Shown here: positions 7,656 through 14,531 of the stretch, one piece after another | Layout of the letters: each line of letters opens with the position of its first letter | Numbering within the stretch: the stretch's first letter is position 1 | Source of the DNA: a bacterium UBP9_UBA1432 | Lineage (GTDB): Bacteria; Vulcanimicrobiota; Xenobia; Xenobiales; Xenobiaceae | NCBI GenBank assembly: GCA_002329445.1 | Contig: DCTU01000217.1 | Location: forward strand, 1-22,120 | DNA length: 22,120 nt | Direction: 5' to 3' | Translations under genes and position numbers: made by a program | Notes under the pieces: model-generated | The model's input: the letters and a program-made list of their open reading frames with translations, nothing else | Told to the model about the DNA's origin: nothing | Databases searched by the model: none

Positions 7656-7807
7656 CAAGAAGGCCATCGGCGTGGCCTCTGGTGGTTTGAAACCAATACA
7701 AGCTACCAAGGAGGACCCTGCCGATGGCCGATCCGAGAGTGCCATTTCTGGAGACGTTGCGCAAGGCCGCGCTGGCGAGTGACGAGGACCTGTTGAGAGA
7801 GCTGGTC
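7633..7807 (+). mobile_element. Possible left-end remnant of an IS256 (mutator)-type insertion sequence
   Basis: The stretch starting gtggtgtaacttccgg and continuing to cttgaca (to about 7656) resembles the terminal repeats of IS256-type elements, which often contain gtgta and ttgaca. About 70 bp on, a frame with a strong ribosome site encodes a product whose first 28 residues look like the N-terminus of that transposase family. No right end or catalytic domain is present. Recognition is from memory of the family pattern only. Confidence 0.35.
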
Positions 7808-7891
7808 GAGGACGACGGGCGCATCGACCTGCAGGAGGCCGTGGCCATCGCAGGGGCCATCGTCTCCGGGGTCATGAGACTTCGGGCCTGA
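7724..7891 (+). CDS. 55-residue protein, N-terminus resembling an IS256-type transposase
   Basis: ATG 7724 is preceded by AAGGAGG (7708-7714) at a 9-nt spacing, a very good ribosome site. The product starts MADPRVPFLETLRKAALASD and continues EDLLRELV, a pattern I associate with the first helices of mutator-type transposases. After that it changes to DDGRIDLQEAVAIAGAIVSG, which does not fit a transposase, and codon use becomes more like the host's. It is either a chimera made by a deletion that fused a transposase start to another small gene's end, or an intact small protein of unknown role. The stop lies inside the right copy of the 37-bp repeat, and a hairpin terminator follows at 7917. Confidence 0.45.
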   Translation: MADPRVPFLETLRKAALASDEDLLRELVEDDGRIDLQEAVAIAGAIVSGVMRLRA

Positions 7892-7922
7892 CCCACGACC
7901 ACAACCTGACCTCTGAGCCCCT
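7886..7922 (+). repeat. Imperfect 37-bp direct repeat, right copy
   Basis: Same orientation as 5751-5787, with 31 of 37 positions identical by hand alignment. The pair brackets about 2.1 kb containing most of the integrase, hicAB and the IS-like remnant. It overlaps the left arm of the hairpin at 7917. Confidence 0.5.
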
Positions 7923-7944
7923 CTCCCCTGACCGGGAGGGGGGC
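7917..7944 (+). terminator. Hairpin terminator candidate
   Basis: An 11-bp stem (gcccctctccc at 7917-7927 with gggaggggggc at 7934-7944, including one T-G pair) closes a 6-nt loop and is followed by tttcc. It would end transcripts from hicAB or the 55-residue frame. The T tract is short. Confidence 0.55.
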
Positions 7945-7951
7945 TTTCCGG

Positions 7952-7973
7952 TTTCCGAATCGCTTTCCGAATC
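7952..7973 (+). repeat. Two tandem copies of TTTCCGAATC at 12-bp spacing
   Basis: The decamer occurs at 7952-7961 and 7964-7973, with a partial third match, ctttccgg, at 7944-7951. Spacing near one helical turn suits adjacent protein sites, such as recombinase arm sites, but this is only a suggestion. Confidence 0.35.
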
Positions 7974-8040
7974 AAACGCCAAGACAGGCCTGTAAACCCC
8001 TGGAAACGTCTCCCCTCCTCCTCTCCCCCATCCAAGTCGA

Positions 8041-8064
8041 AAGCCCCGACCGTGCGGGGCTTTC
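8041..8064 (-). terminator. Terminator downstream of tRNA-Leu
   Basis: A perfect 9-bp stem (aaagccccg at 8041-8049 with cggggcttt at 8056-8064) closes a 6-nt loop, 6 nt past the tRNA-Leu CCA on the minus strand. The A/T ends of the stem supply a short U run in either direction. Confidence 0.65.
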
Positions 8065-8070
8065 TTCGTT

Positions 8071-8153
8071 GGTGCGGGAGGAGGGATTCGAACCCTCATG
8101 CCTTGCGGCGCAGGATTTTAAGTCCCGTGCGTCTGCCGTTTCGCCACTCCCGC
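8071..8153 (-). tRNA. tRNA-Leu (TAA anticodon)
   Basis: Read on the minus strand, an 83-nt class II tRNA runs from gcgggag to ctcccgc, followed by discriminator A and an encoded CCA. The anticodon loop is cttaaaa (complement of 8116-8122), giving TAA. There is a long variable arm (about 8100-8111) and a T arm with ggttcgaatcc. It is intact, so any integration here restored the 3' end or used another site. The diguanylate cyclase stop codon ends 17 nt upstream (14 intergenic nt), so the two are probably co-transcribed. Confidence 0.95.
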
Positions 8154-8167
8154 AGACTCCGGACGGC

Positions 8168-9703
8168 TCAGACGGGCGCCGAGGTCTTGCCCCGGTGAAA
8201 GACGCAGTTCCTTCCGCCCCGTTTGGCGCGATACAACTGTTCGTCGGCCTGGGCCAGCAGCTCCTCGTGGGTGTTGCCATCCTCCGGCATGCTGGCCACT
8301 CCGGCACTGACGGTCAGTTGCAGTTGCCCGGCGCAGAACTCATGCGCCGCGACGCTGGCGCGGACCCTCTCGGCCACGACCAGTGCGCCCTGCAGGTCGG
8401 TCTCGGGCAGCAGGATCATGAACTCTTCGCCCCCATAGCGGGAAACCACATCGATGTCGCGACGACTCCCGTCCAGCAGCACCGAGGCCAGTTCGCGCAG
8501 GACCTGGTCACCCACCAGATGGCCATGCGTGTCGTTGACCTGCTTGAAGAAATCGACATCGAACATGATCAACGAGACGGGGAAGCCGTAGCGTCGCCCT
8601 CGCTTGGTCTCCTCCATGGCCCGCTGGCGCAGGTAGTGGCTCATGTACAGGCCGGTGGTGGAGTCGTGGATGGCCAGGTCATACAGGTGGGCATTGGAGA
8701 TGGCGTTGGAGGCCAGGGGCGCGAGGGTGGAGAGGAATTCGCGGTCCCGATCGGCGTAGGCCTCGCCGGTGTACTTGCGACCCACGGCCAGAAGCCCCAT
8801 GAAGCGATCCTTGTAGGTCAGCGGCGCAAAGTGGAGCAGCCCGTGCGCGTCCAACTGAGCCGACAGGGCCGGCAGGACTCCGAGCACATCGGGGGCCAGG
8901 CTGGAGACCAGCGGGGCGGTGTGCCCCTCGAAACCTCGGATCCAATCCAGGAAGGCCTCGCTCAGCAGGACCTCAAACTCCGGTGAGCCCTTCTGGCCCA
9001 GGAACTTGCCCATGCGAGTCCGCAGAACCCCGTCGCCCTCCAGGTGCAGGCAGATCAGCGCGGACTCGGCCGTCATGATCTCGCAGACCATGTCGCAGAT
9101 CAGCTTGAGCAGGTCCTCCAGCTCCAGGACCGACCCCAAGACCCGGGCGACGTGGTTGATGGTGTACAGCCGGAATTCGCGCCGGGCCAGTTCGTGATTC
9201 GCCTCCGCCAGGCTGTTCTCCAGGCCTGGCCAACCCACCACGCGCGCCAGGGTCTCGCAGAATCCGGCCAGGACCAGGCGCTCAGGCTCCGAGAACGGAT
9301 CATGCCCCGACTCTCGCGCCAGGATCACGGCCCCAGAGCGGGTCTTGCCGTCGAAACACACCACCTTGCAGGCCATGCCGGGTGAACTGACGGCCTCTTC
9401 AGCCTTCCTGGAATCCATGGCCCGACTCGCCAGGGCCTGGACTTCCGGAAGGAGGGTGCGCAGCATTCCGGGCTCGCCGGCCTGGGCCCGACAGTCCAAG
9501 GTCGAAGAACCGTTGGCACGGGTGAAGAACCAGCCGGCTTGAGCCTGCAGGGCCTGGAGAAGCAGCCCCAGGGCCTCGGCAAGATCGCCCTCAAGAACCG
9601 TCCCCCGGCTGAGGCGGCCGAGGGCCGAGACGAGGTCCACAAGTCGAGCAGTGCCCCCCGGCCGAGTGTTCACGGCGTGCCTTTCAAGCAGGATGCGATC
9701 CAT
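8168..9703 (-). CDS. GAF-GAF-GGDEF diguanylate cyclase
   Basis: The GGDEF domain makes cyclic di-GMP from two GTP. The 511-residue product has two GAF-like sensor regions (about 20-165 and 185-340) joined by a helical linker, then a GGDEF domain from about 350. The active-site motif is GGEEF at 424-428, a functional variant. RDID at 415-418, exactly five residues before it, is the RxxD inhibitory site, so product inhibition is expected. FDVDFFKQVND is the metal/GTP-binding segment. No membrane segment or signal peptide is seen; it is cytosolic. ATG 9703 is chosen because GGAGG lies 5 nt upstream; an upstream in-frame TTG (9721) would overlap the region before that site. The GAF ligands are unknown. 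Confidence 0.93.
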   Translation of the reverse strand: MDRILLERHAVNTRPGGTARLVDLVSALGRLSRGTVLEGDLAEALGLLLQALQAQAGWFFTRANGSSTLDCRAQAGEPGMLRTLLPEVQALASRAMDSRKAEEAVSSPGMACKVVCFDGKTRSGAVILARESGHDPFSEPERLVLAGFCETLARVVGWPGLENSLAEANHELARREFRLYTINHVARVLGSVLELEDLLKLICDMVCEIMTAESALICLHLEGDGVLRTRMGKFLGQKGSPEFEVLLSEAFLDWIRGFEGHTAPLVSSLAPDVLGVLPALSAQLDAHGLLHFAPLTYKDRFMGLLAVGRKYTGEAYADRDREFLSTLAPLASNAISNAHLYDLAIHDSTTGLYMSHYLRQRAMEETKRGRRYGFPVSLIMFDVDFFKQVNDTHGHLVGDQVLRELASVLLDGSRRDIDVVSRYGGEEFMILLPETDLQGALVVAERVRASVAAHEFCAGQLQLTVSAGVASMPEDGNTHEELLAQADEQLYRAKRGGRNCVFHRGKTSAPV

Positions 9704-9725
9704 CCCTACCTCCCGCCTCAAAATG

Positions 9726-9748
9726 ACTTGAGTGACCCATGCTCAAGT
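9726..9748. promoter_or_regulatory. Inverted repeat upstream of the diguanylate cyclase gene
   Basis: ACTTGAG (9726-9732) and CTCAAGT (9742-9748) form a perfect 7-bp inverted repeat with a 9-bp spacer, about one turn between half-site centres plus a little. It lies in the 176-bp divergent gap, 22 bp from the cyclase start, where an operator for it or for the divergent TPR gene could sit. Confidence 0.4.
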
Positions 9749-9879
9749 GAGGGATCCAGAATGCCGCACGCCCTCTAGCAGCACCGGCTTGAATGCGGCA
9801 GATCGTCGATCGAGGGAAAGGCGGAAGAGGCGGGGCGAAGACCAGGAGATGTGACGGACGGCGGGAAAGGCCCCCCCTC

Positions 9880-10926
9880 ATGAGCCAGGAACCGATGGAT
9901 GCCAACGCGTGGCTGAAACGAGCCGGCGAAGAAGATGAGCAGGACCGGACGGAAGCTGCCCTGAGCGCGGTCGAGGAAGCCCTGCGCCTGAATCCCACGC
10001 TGGCAGAAGCTTGGAGGCTGAAGGCCAGCCTGCTCCTGGATCTGGACCAGATCCAGGAGGCCCTCCAGACGTTGGAGCAGGCAACCTCCACCCTGCCCCA
10101 GGACCCGGGGTGCTGGTTCGAGCGGGGCGCGGCCCTCGTGGAGGAAGACCCGGCCACGGCTGCGGAGTGTTTCGCCCGGGTTCAGGAGCTCGACCCCGAC
10201 TTCCCGAGGGTGACCGCCAACCTGGGGATCGCCCTGTTGAAGGCGGGCCGTTCCGAAGAGGCTGTCCGAGCCCTGGAGACGGCGGTGACCCGAACGCCCG
10301 AGGAAGCCCACCTGTGGAACCACCTGGGCGAAGCCGCCCTGGCCCTCCACCGCTGTCGACAGGCCCTGGACAGCTTCGACCGGGCGCTGGCGTTGACGCC
10401 CGACGACTACGTCCTCCTGGGCAACCGGGCCCTGGCCTTGTGCCACCTGTCCCGACCCGAGCCGGCCCTGTCCTGCCTGGACCGGGCTTTGGCGTTGGCC
10501 CCCCAGGAAGCAAGGCTCTGGGCCATCCGCGGTCTGCTTCTGGAGCAGGCGATGCGCCCCGACGAGGCCCTGGACGCCTTTGATCGTTCGCTGGAGCTGG
10601 ATCCTCGGGACCCGGACACCTGGAGTCACAAGGCCCAGCACCTCCTGGGCAGGGGCCGGACCGAAGAGGCCGTCCGCTGCCGTCGACAGGCTCTCATGCT
10701 GAGCGGGCACCTGAAGGCTTGGGGTCTGTGCCTGTTGGACCAGGCGAACAGCCCCGTCCCAGGCAGCGAACTGAGATGTGAGACGGACCTTCCCCCCGAG
10801 GCGATTGCCCACCGCTATCTGGCCGACCTGGCCGGGCAAGGCCACCAGGTGGACCAGAGCGGTCTGGTGGACGGCCGATTCCGGGCAGCACTGTGGGAGC
10901 TTTCACCGGAAGAGCTCCCGACCTGA
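9880..10926 (+). CDS. Tetratricopeptide repeat (TPR) protein
   Basis: The 348-residue product is mostly TPR. About eight 34-residue units run from residue about 7 to 280, recognisable by repeated pairs such as AVEEALRLNP, ALDSFDRALALTP, CLDRALALAP and AFDRSLELDP. TPR arrays are protein-binding scaffolds; there is no enzyme domain, signal peptide or membrane segment. ATG 9880 (MSQEP) is chosen, with GGAAAGG about 9 nt upstream; a longer frame from 9793 is possible but starts in basic low-complexity sequence. It converges on the kinase-like gene with 11 nt between stops and is divergent from the cyclase. A partnership with that kinase is plausible because TPR proteins and Hanks-type kinases are often linked, but this is inference. 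Confidence 0.85.
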   Translation: MSQEPMDANAWLKRAGEEDEQDRTEAALSAVEEALRLNPTLAEAWRLKASLLLDLDQIQEALQTLEQATSTLPQDPGCWFERGAALVEEDPATAAECFARVQELDPDFPRVTANLGIALLKAGRSEEAVRALETAVTRTPEEAHLWNHLGEAALALHRCRQALDSFDRALALTPDDYVLLGNRALALCHLSRPEPALSCLDRALALAPQEARLWAIRGLLLEQAMRPDEALDAFDRSLELDPRDPDTWSHKAQHLLGRGRTEEAVRCRRQALMLSGHLKAWGLCLLDQANSPVPGSELRCETDLPPEAIAHRYLADLAGQGHQVDQSGLVDGRFRAALWELSPEELPT

Positions 10927-10937
10927 AAAAAAGCCGC

Positions 10938-11843
10938 TCAGTTGAAGTCGTCGGGGTCGGTGAAGGGGCGCGCCAGGGTCCGGCAGAGGCGTTGCAGGAA
11001 GCCTCCCTCCTCCTTGAGGGGGCGCAGTCGGCGTGGCGAAAGCGCCTTGAGGTGGGCCAGCATGTCCTTCATCTCGAGATAGCGTTGGGCCGGATCGACA
11101 TCGGTCGCCACCCGCACGATGTTCGCAAAATCCTCGCTGATCGCCGGGTTGACCTGCGCACTCGGAGCCAGGACGCCCGGTTGGACCATCGGGTCATGAC
11201 CCGTCACCATCTGGTGCATCAGGACGCCCAGGGCATACACGTCATTGGACCTGCCGATGACCGCCTCCGGGCCGCACTGCTCGGGTGGCGCATAACCACG
11301 GGTCCCGAGACGGGGTTCCTCGGGTGAGCGAGGCGCCAGGAGCCGACCCAGACCGAAATCCGTCAAGATGACATCGCCGCGTTGGGTCAACAAGACGTTG
11401 TTGGGGTTGAGATCGGCGAAATAGAGCGGCGGCCTGTGGTTGTGCATCCAATCCAGGATGACGGCGGTCTTGACGGCCACATCGATGGCCTGGGATTCCA
11501 GGAAGGGCCTGTTCCGCATCGACATGACTTCGCCCAGCCGATGTCCCGGGACGTAGTCGAAGACCACGTACTCGGCCCCGTTCTCGAAGAAATAATCCTT
11601 CAGGGTCGTCAAGCCGGGATGCTGGACCTCGACGTAGGGAGCTGCAACCGTGCGGAAATAGTCCATGATCTCCCGATGCGCATCGGACCCCTGACCGCCC
11701 TCCACCCGAACCTCCTTGATGGCATACTTGCGCTCGGAGCTGTGCAGGGAGACCGCCAGATACAGATTGCTGTAGTCATAGCACTCCAGAATCTTCACCA
11801 GCTTGTATTCTCCTTGGAGAATCGGCTTGCGCTCGGGCTCCAT
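10938..11843 (-). CDS. Hanks-type Ser/Thr kinase-like protein with altered catalytic motifs
   Basis: The 301-residue product is a single protein-kinase fold without a membrane anchor. Retained: the ATP-anchoring Lys in YAIKEV, a helix-C Glu in HREIMDYF, DFG in LTDFGLGRLL, and the activation-segment end GTRGYAPPEQC. Altered: the glycine-rich loop is ILECYDYSNLYLA, with none of the usual glycines. The HRDLKPxN loop reads FADLNPNN, so HRD Arg becomes Ala and the catalytic-loop Lys becomes Asn, while the Asp and the metal-binding Asn remain. It may be a weak kinase or a pseudokinase. ATG 11843 is chosen because GGGAGG lies 7 nt upstream; ATG 11849 would be only 1 nt from it. The C-terminal 30 residues are basic. 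Confidence 0.88.
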   Translation of the reverse strand: MEPERKPILQGEYKLVKILECYDYSNLYLAVSLHSSERKYAIKEVRVEGGQGSDAHREIMDYFRTVAAPYVEVQHPGLTTLKDYFFENGAEYVVFDYVPGHRLGEVMSMRNRPFLESQAIDVAVKTAVILDWMHNHRPPLYFADLNPNNVLLTQRGDVILTDFGLGRLLAPRSPEEPRLGTRGYAPPEQCGPEAVIGRSNDVYALGVLMHQMVTGHDPMVQPGVLAPSAQVNPAISEDFANIVRVATDVDPAQRYLEMKDMLAHLKALSPRRLRPLKEEGGFLQRLCRTLARPFTDPDDFN

Positions 11844-11923
11844 CGTCATGCCTCCCTGCGATGATGTTCGTCGGTCATCGTGGTGTTACAAATTCGTCGG
11901 GTTGCTCCGGGTTCATTCGTTCA

Positions 11924-11944
11924 GGAGGGGGGACTCCCCCTTCC
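11924..11944 (-). terminator. G/C hairpin downstream of the peptidase operon
   Basis: Stem ggagggggg (11924-11932) pairs with cccccttcc (11936-11944, one G-T pair) around a 3-nt loop. It lies 54 nt past the stop of the minus-strand peptidase gene. No U tract follows on the minus strand, so termination is uncertain. Confidence 0.4.
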
Positions 11945-11998
11945 CGCCGACCGCCAGGCCCGACAGCGAACCCGCCCAGCTTCGGTTGATCTCTCGGT

Positions 11999-12643
11999 TC
12001 AAGGTGCCTCGAGGGGCGGTCCTTCTCCCGAGAAATCGGACCATGAAGCGGCCAGTTCCAGAAGCCGGACCACTCCGATGGTCTCCTCCCAATCCAGGAA
12101 GGCCTGCAGCCCCTGCTGATAGACCGGCCCCGACTGCCGGCGAATGCGGTCAGCGATTCGCAGGTACCCGGTCTGGCGGGCCACCACGTGGGCCACCCAG
12201 GAGGCGAACCCCTCGCTGAACCGCTCGGTCAGTTGTCGACATCGGAGATTCCGGGAATCCTGCCAGGCATGTCCGTATTCGTGGGCCAGCACGACCAGGG
12301 CCTCGGGACGGCGAAGCCAGCGCCCCAGGCGGATCTCGGTCCCCTGACAGGTGGCCAGGGCCACGTCTCCGCCTTCCAGGCGCAGTTCCTCGGCCGCGGC
12401 CATCCGGACCGAAGGCAGGGGGTCCAGGCGCATCTCAGGACCGGCTTTGCGGACCAGGAGGAAGACCACATAGTCCAGGACCTGACGCGCCGACTCATCG
12501 TCCAGGGGCTTGTTGCAGTTGCATTCGCCTGAGAGATTGCGGCCATCGCAGTCGCAGTTTGGCGTGACCGGCAGACCGGAAGCCCCCAGCGGCCCGACCA
12601 GCAGCGAGAACCAGGCCAGCGTCCCCAGGGCCAGTGCCCTCAA
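11999..12643 (-). CDS. Secreted HExxH peptidase, second member of the LIM-peptidase pair
   Basis: The 214-residue product begins with a signal peptide (MRALALGTLAWFSLL, then GPLGASG). A short cysteine cluster with CDCDG and ECNCN follows (C30, C32, C41, C43), a possible metal site. The zinc motif HEYGHAW is at 121-127, and the probable third ligand is Glu144 in FSEGFASWV. It parallels the upstream gene closely: matching SGP...GL..FL blocks near the C-terminus (171-183 here) and the same EGFA.WVA segment, so the two are tandem paralogues; this copy has lost the LIM modules. TTG 12643 overlaps the upstream stop (TTGA), with GAGG about 8 nt upstream, so translation is probably coupled. The frame extends far upstream but is antisense-like there. 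Confidence 0.82.
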   Translation of the reverse strand: MRALALGTLAWFSLLVGPLGASGLPVTPNCDCDGRNLSGECNCNKPLDDESARQVLDYVVFLLVRKAGPEMRLDPLPSVRMAAAEELRLEGGDVALATCQGTEIRLGRWLRRPEALVVLAHEYGHAWQDSRNLRCRQLTERFSEGFASWVAHVVARQTGYLRIADRIRRQSGPVYQQGLQAFLDWEETIGVVRLLELAASWSDFSGEGPPLEAP

Positions 12644-13566
12644 AAATCGGTCCTCGTTCGGGCCAGGGCCAGGGCCGCGGCGGCCCCCGCCTGGCGATCG
12701 ACCTGAAGGAAATGGCGAAGCCCCTCGGCGTAGGGGCCGGACTTCTCCGCCAGCATCCGGTCGCATTCCTTTTGGCGACCGAGGTGCTGATTGACCTTGA
12801 AGGCCACCCACTCGGCGAACCCTTCGCGCATCCGGCTGCTGCATTCCAGATAGCGGGCATTCTGCTCGCTGTGCCAGGCGTGGGCAAACTCGTGGGCAGC
12901 CACGGTCAGAAGCCTCTCTCGCGGCAAGCCGCTGATGAAATAGACCGTGTAGCGACGACTGAAGCCTTGAACCTGCAGATGGAAAAGGCCCAGGACATGG
13001 CCGTCCGCCTGGGCTCGGCGCCCCAGCAGGCGCTTCAGGGCGGCTCCATCCACCACCCGAACCACGTCGACGGGATGCTCCAGGCGCATCTGCGGCCCCA
13101 AGGCTGCCAGCACGACGTTCTTGGCCTGATGCAGGACCGCTTCGGCCGGACTGGTCGTCACCACCGCCTGCCGAACATGCTCCGCGCACAAGGCCCGTCC
13201 ATCGGATAGCCGCCGGCCGGACCGACCAGAGGGCAATCCGCACACGAAACAGGCAGGAAAGCGCTCGTGGCAGGCCCGACACACGGTATGCCGGGAATCC
13301 AGAACCACGTAGGCCCCGACGATCAGGGCCCCGCACGTGACACAACGGGGGCCGAGCCGTTCGTAGTCCGCGGGGCAGAGTCGTCGACCATCGGCCAGTC
13401 GGTAATAAGTTCCCACCAACGGCTTGCCGCAAGCAGAACAGGTCGGCTGGGCCTTTGAGGGCTCCGCCAGGAGGACCAGGAGCGCAACCGCCAGGAGGCC
13501 ACGAACGATCGCAGCGGCCCACCAGGTCTTGTGCAGACGAGCTCGGTCTCGACCCAGGTTCAGCAC
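12640..13566 (-). CDS. Secreted LIM-module HExxH peptidase (DA1-like architecture)
   Basis: The 308-residue product has an N-terminal hydrophobic segment (about 15-38, VRGLLAVALLVLLA, then SKAQ). Three zinc modules of identical spacing follow: CxxC-x17-CxxD (C43,C46,C64,D67), CxxC-x17-CxxC (C75,C78,C96,C99) and CxxC-x17-CxxH (C106,C109,C127,H130). The zinc protease motif HEFAHAW lies at 225-231, with Glu248 or Glu252 in REGFAEWVAF as third ligand. LIM modules ahead of an HExxH domain is the layout of plant DA1 ubiquitin-activated peptidases, which have bacterial relatives; the specific relationship is inferred from pattern. GTG 13566 is used with GGAGG 4 nt upstream; no other in-frame start precedes the signal segment. 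It lies 55 nt after a lytic transglycosylase. Confidence 0.82.
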   Translation of the reverse strand: MLNLGRDRARLHKTWWAAAIVRGLLAVALLVLLAEPSKAQPTCSACGKPLVGTYYRLADGRRLCPADYERLGPRCVTCGALIVGAYVVLDSRHTVCRACHERFPACFVCGLPSGRSGRRLSDGRALCAEHVRQAVVTTSPAEAVLHQAKNVVLAALGPQMRLEHPVDVVRVVDGAALKRLLGRRAQADGHVLGLFHLQVQGFSRRYTVYFISGLPRERLLTVAAHEFAHAWHSEQNARYLECSSRMREGFAEWVAFKVNQHLGRQKECDRMLAEKSGPYAEGLRHFLQVDRQAGAAAALALARTRTDF

Positions 13567-13621
13567 CCTCCCTCCAGTTCCCGATGGCCCCGTCGGGCCA
13601 GGCGGCGGGCCCGGCAAGACC

Positions 13622-14404
13622 TCACTTGGAGCGCGTCCGGCTTCGGGCTGCCAGGCAGGTGCGATACTCCGAGTAGATGGTGTCCACGTAGTAGCGCGTC
13701 TCGGCATACGGAGGCACACCCCCATACTCCAGAACAGCGCCCGGACCGGCGTTGTAGGCTGCCAGGGCCAGGCGAACGTCCTTGAAGCGCCGCAACTGGT
13801 TGGCGATGTAGCGCACCCCACCGCCCACATTCTGGTCGGGATCGAAGGGGTCCCCGACTCCCAGTCCGACGGCCGTGCCCGGCATCAACTGCATCAGGCC
13901 CTGGGCTCCGGCGGGCGAGACGGCCTGCGGGTTGAAGTTCGATTCATGGCGAATCACCAGCTCCACCAGCAGGGGATCCACGTTGTGCGTCCGGGCGTGC
14001 CGGATGATGATCTCGTTGAGATCGACCCGGGCGATGCGGCGAACCATCTGGCCGGACGCGTCGCGAACCCAGGCCAGGCAGGAGACAGGACGCGGCGGTC
14101 TCTTCCCGGCATCAAACGTGCTGAAGGCAAACTCGCGGGGCACCGCTCCGGTCGCTGCCGGCGTCCCGGGAGGCAGCTCCTGGAAGGTGCGAGGTCGGAG
14201 GGCCGGCCGCGAATTTCGCAGCGTGCTGCCTTCCTGGCGGATCTCACGCCGGAAGGTGGCAGCCCCACTATTGGTGTAGACAGTCTGGGGCTTCCCGTCC
14301 ACGTATCGCGTCTCAGCCCAGGTGGAGTCTGCGCGGGCAGGGCCCGCGGTTGCAAGAATTCCCACCACAGCCAGGAGCGCGGCAGCCCGCGCAAGAAGAG
14401 TCAT
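13622..14404 (-). CDS. Lytic murein transglycosylase, SLT domain
   Basis: Lytic transglycosylases cleave the MurNAc-GlcNAc bond of peptidoglycan and leave 1,6-anhydroMurNAc. The 260-residue product has a signal peptide (MTLLARAAALLAVVGILATA, then GPARA) and a linker of about 90 residues. The SLT domain follows from about 135: the catalytic Glu154 in IRHESNFNP, then GAQGLMQLMPGTA and LALAAYNAGPG. ATG 14404 is preferred because it puts the signal peptide at the N-terminus; upstream ATGs (14458, 14551) add a proline/glycine-rich leader. It is the first gene of a minus-strand run with the two peptidases, so all three likely work in the envelope. Confidence 0.9.
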   Translation of the reverse strand: MTLLARAAALLAVVGILATAGPARADSTWAETRYVDGKPQTVYTNSGAATFRREIRQEGSTLRNSRPALRPRTFQELPPGTPAATGAVPREFAFSTFDAGKRPPRPVSCLAWVRDASGQMVRRIARVDLNEIIIRHARTHNVDPLLVELVIRHESNFNPQAVSPAGAQGLMQLMPGTAVGLGVGDPFDPDQNVGGGVRYIANQLRRFKDVRLALAAYNAGPGAVLEYGGVPPYAETRYYVDTIYSEYRTCLAARSRTRSK

Positions 14405-14472
14405 CGCCTCGGCTCCCTCCGGACCCGGCGTCGGCGCGGGTCCCAGATCGATCGACATCCTTTCTTGGCTGC

Positions 14473-14489
14473 AAGGAACCGCGTTCCTT
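14473..14489. promoter_or_regulatory. Palindrome between divergent genes
   Basis: AAGGAAC (14473-14479) and GTTCCTT (14483-14489) form a perfect 7-bp inverted repeat with a 3-bp centre in the 127-bp gap between the transglycosylase and rhomboid genes. It could be an operator serving both directions. No clear promoter hexamers were found. Confidence 0.35.
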
Positions 14490-14531
14490 CCCGGCAGGGG
14501 CCGACAAGACCTCAAAGACCCAGGAGGCAAC

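Noticed and set aside
8071..8153. tRNA-Leu 3' end as the att site of the integrase element
   Set aside because: No duplicated piece of the tRNA 3' end was found near 5240-5800, so the tRNA cannot be shown to be the target.
12644..13522. Upstream extension of the second peptidase frame
   Set aside because: It is out of frame with the LIM peptidase that occupies the same DNA and has no domain; the signal peptide sits right after TTG 12643.
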